From: an uncultured Oscillospiraceae bacterium
GTDB taxonomy: Bacteria > Bacillota > Clostridia > Oscillospirales > Oscillospiraceae
Direction: 5' to 3'
Assembly: GCA_934668295.1 (NCBI GenBank)
Contig: CAKUND010000111.1
Coordinates: 1 to 5,811, forward strand
DNA: 5,811 nucleotides
Shown: piece by piece, positions 5,687 to 5,811 of the stretch
Layout of the letters: the number at the start of each line of letters is the position of its first letter
Position numbering within the stretch: position 1 is the stretch's first letter
Made by a program: the position numbers and the translations under genes
Notes under the pieces: model-generated
Database searches by the model: none
What the model saw: only the letters and a program-made list of their open reading frames with translations
What the model was told of the DNA's origin: nothing

Positions 5687-5730
5687 GCACGCAGGCGGCT
5701 TCCCTTTAAAGCGGGAAGCCGCCTGCGTGC
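5687..5730. terminator. 18-bp perfect hairpin, probable convergent-gene terminator
   Basis: gcacgcaggcggcttccc (5687-5704) pairs perfectly with 5713-5730 across the loop tttaaagc. An outer pair, agccgtttc (5670-5678) and gaaacggct (5743-5751), with cgca/tgcg beyond, can extend the structure. It lies between the plus-strand glycosylase and a probable minus-strand gene end at 5735, so a shared terminator is the simplest reading. Neither strand has a U-tract after the stem, which is unusual for an intrinsic terminator. Confidence 0.6.
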
Positions 5731-5734
5731 TGTA

Positions 5735-5811
5735 TCAGCCCTGAAACGGCTCTGCGTAGGATGCGTAATAGGATACTGGTTCTCCGCCGATCAGAAGGTG
5801 CGAGGTATCGC
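5735..5811 (-). CDS. 3' end of an unidentified minus-strand gene (partial)
   Basis: On the minus strand the frame entering at 5809 reads 24 sense codons, ending in SYYASYAEPFQG, and then stops at TGA (5737-5735). A strong hairpin begins 5 bases after the stop, as expected for a gene end. The peptide is balanced in composition, unlike the arginine-rich readings of the other minus-strand frames. I do not recognise the protein, and 24 residues are too few to assign a function. The gene would converge on the aldolase/glycosylase unit. The upstream part lies beyond the window, so the call rests on context. Confidence 0.45.
   Translation of the reverse strand, partial: DTSHLLIGGEPVSYYASYAEPFQG

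Noticed and set aside
5534..5811. Plus-strand frame open from the glycosylase stop to the window end
   Set aside because: It has no usable start codon or RBS near its beginning and crosses the hairpins and the probable minus-strand gene end; openness is likely due to base composition.
1..5811. CRISPR array, toxin-antitoxin pair, phage or biosynthetic cluster
   Set aside because: No regularly spaced repeats, cas-like genes, small paired ORFs with RBS, or clustered enzymes of one pathway are seen.

Overview
The window looks like chromosomal DNA of a GC-rich gut-type clostridium (Bacillota, probably Oscillospiraceae/Ruminococcaceae). The grounds are the near-consensus sigma-A promoters, AGGA/GGAGG ribosome binding sites, two TTG starts, a tRNA with an encoded CCA end, a SpoVB-type flippase and clostridial-style enzyme families. 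The taxonomic call is an inference from gene content and style; no sequence comparison was possible.

Layout. Positions 1-480 are AT-richer than the rest and hold no convincing intact gene. They contain a long hairpin (18-88), a small perfect hairpin (99-119), a ~178-bp imperfect palindrome of MITE/REP-like type (142-319) and, directly after it, what looks like the last ~25 codons of a DDE/integrase-type transposase (to 408). Positions 490-718 form a minus-strand tRNA-Leu(GAG) unit: a perfect TTGACA-17-TATAAT promoter, the tRNA (582-666) and two successive stem-loops, the second a textbook terminator. From 762 everything that is clearly coding is on the plus strand: a promoter (762-790), rsmE (828-1562, TTG start), an unrecognised ~8-helix membrane protein (1589-2356), a strong terminator hairpin (2371-2418), a SpoVB/MATE-type flippase (2412-3953, TTG start), a second promoter (3950-3978), a low-specificity threonine aldolase (4014-5036) and, overlapping it by one base, a hypoxanthine/deoxyinosine-DNA glycosylase (5036-5533). 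The last 278 bases hold several stem-loops, including an 18-bp perfect one, and probably the 3' end of a minus-strand gene running out of the window.

How the genes work together. rsmE and the membrane protein look like one transcription unit. The flippase follows the terminator so closely that its Shine-Dalgarno sequence lies inside the 3' arm of the terminator stem, which suggests that transcription read-through and translation of the flippase are linked. The aldolase and glycosylase form a second unit with its own promoter and a TGATG stop-start overlap. There is no obvious single pathway: the functions are rRNA modification, envelope-lipid export, glycine/threonine metabolism and base-excision repair. 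I see no clear evidence of a new defence or biosynthetic system. The most noteworthy signals are the terminator/SD overlap and the structured repeats flanking the housekeeping block.
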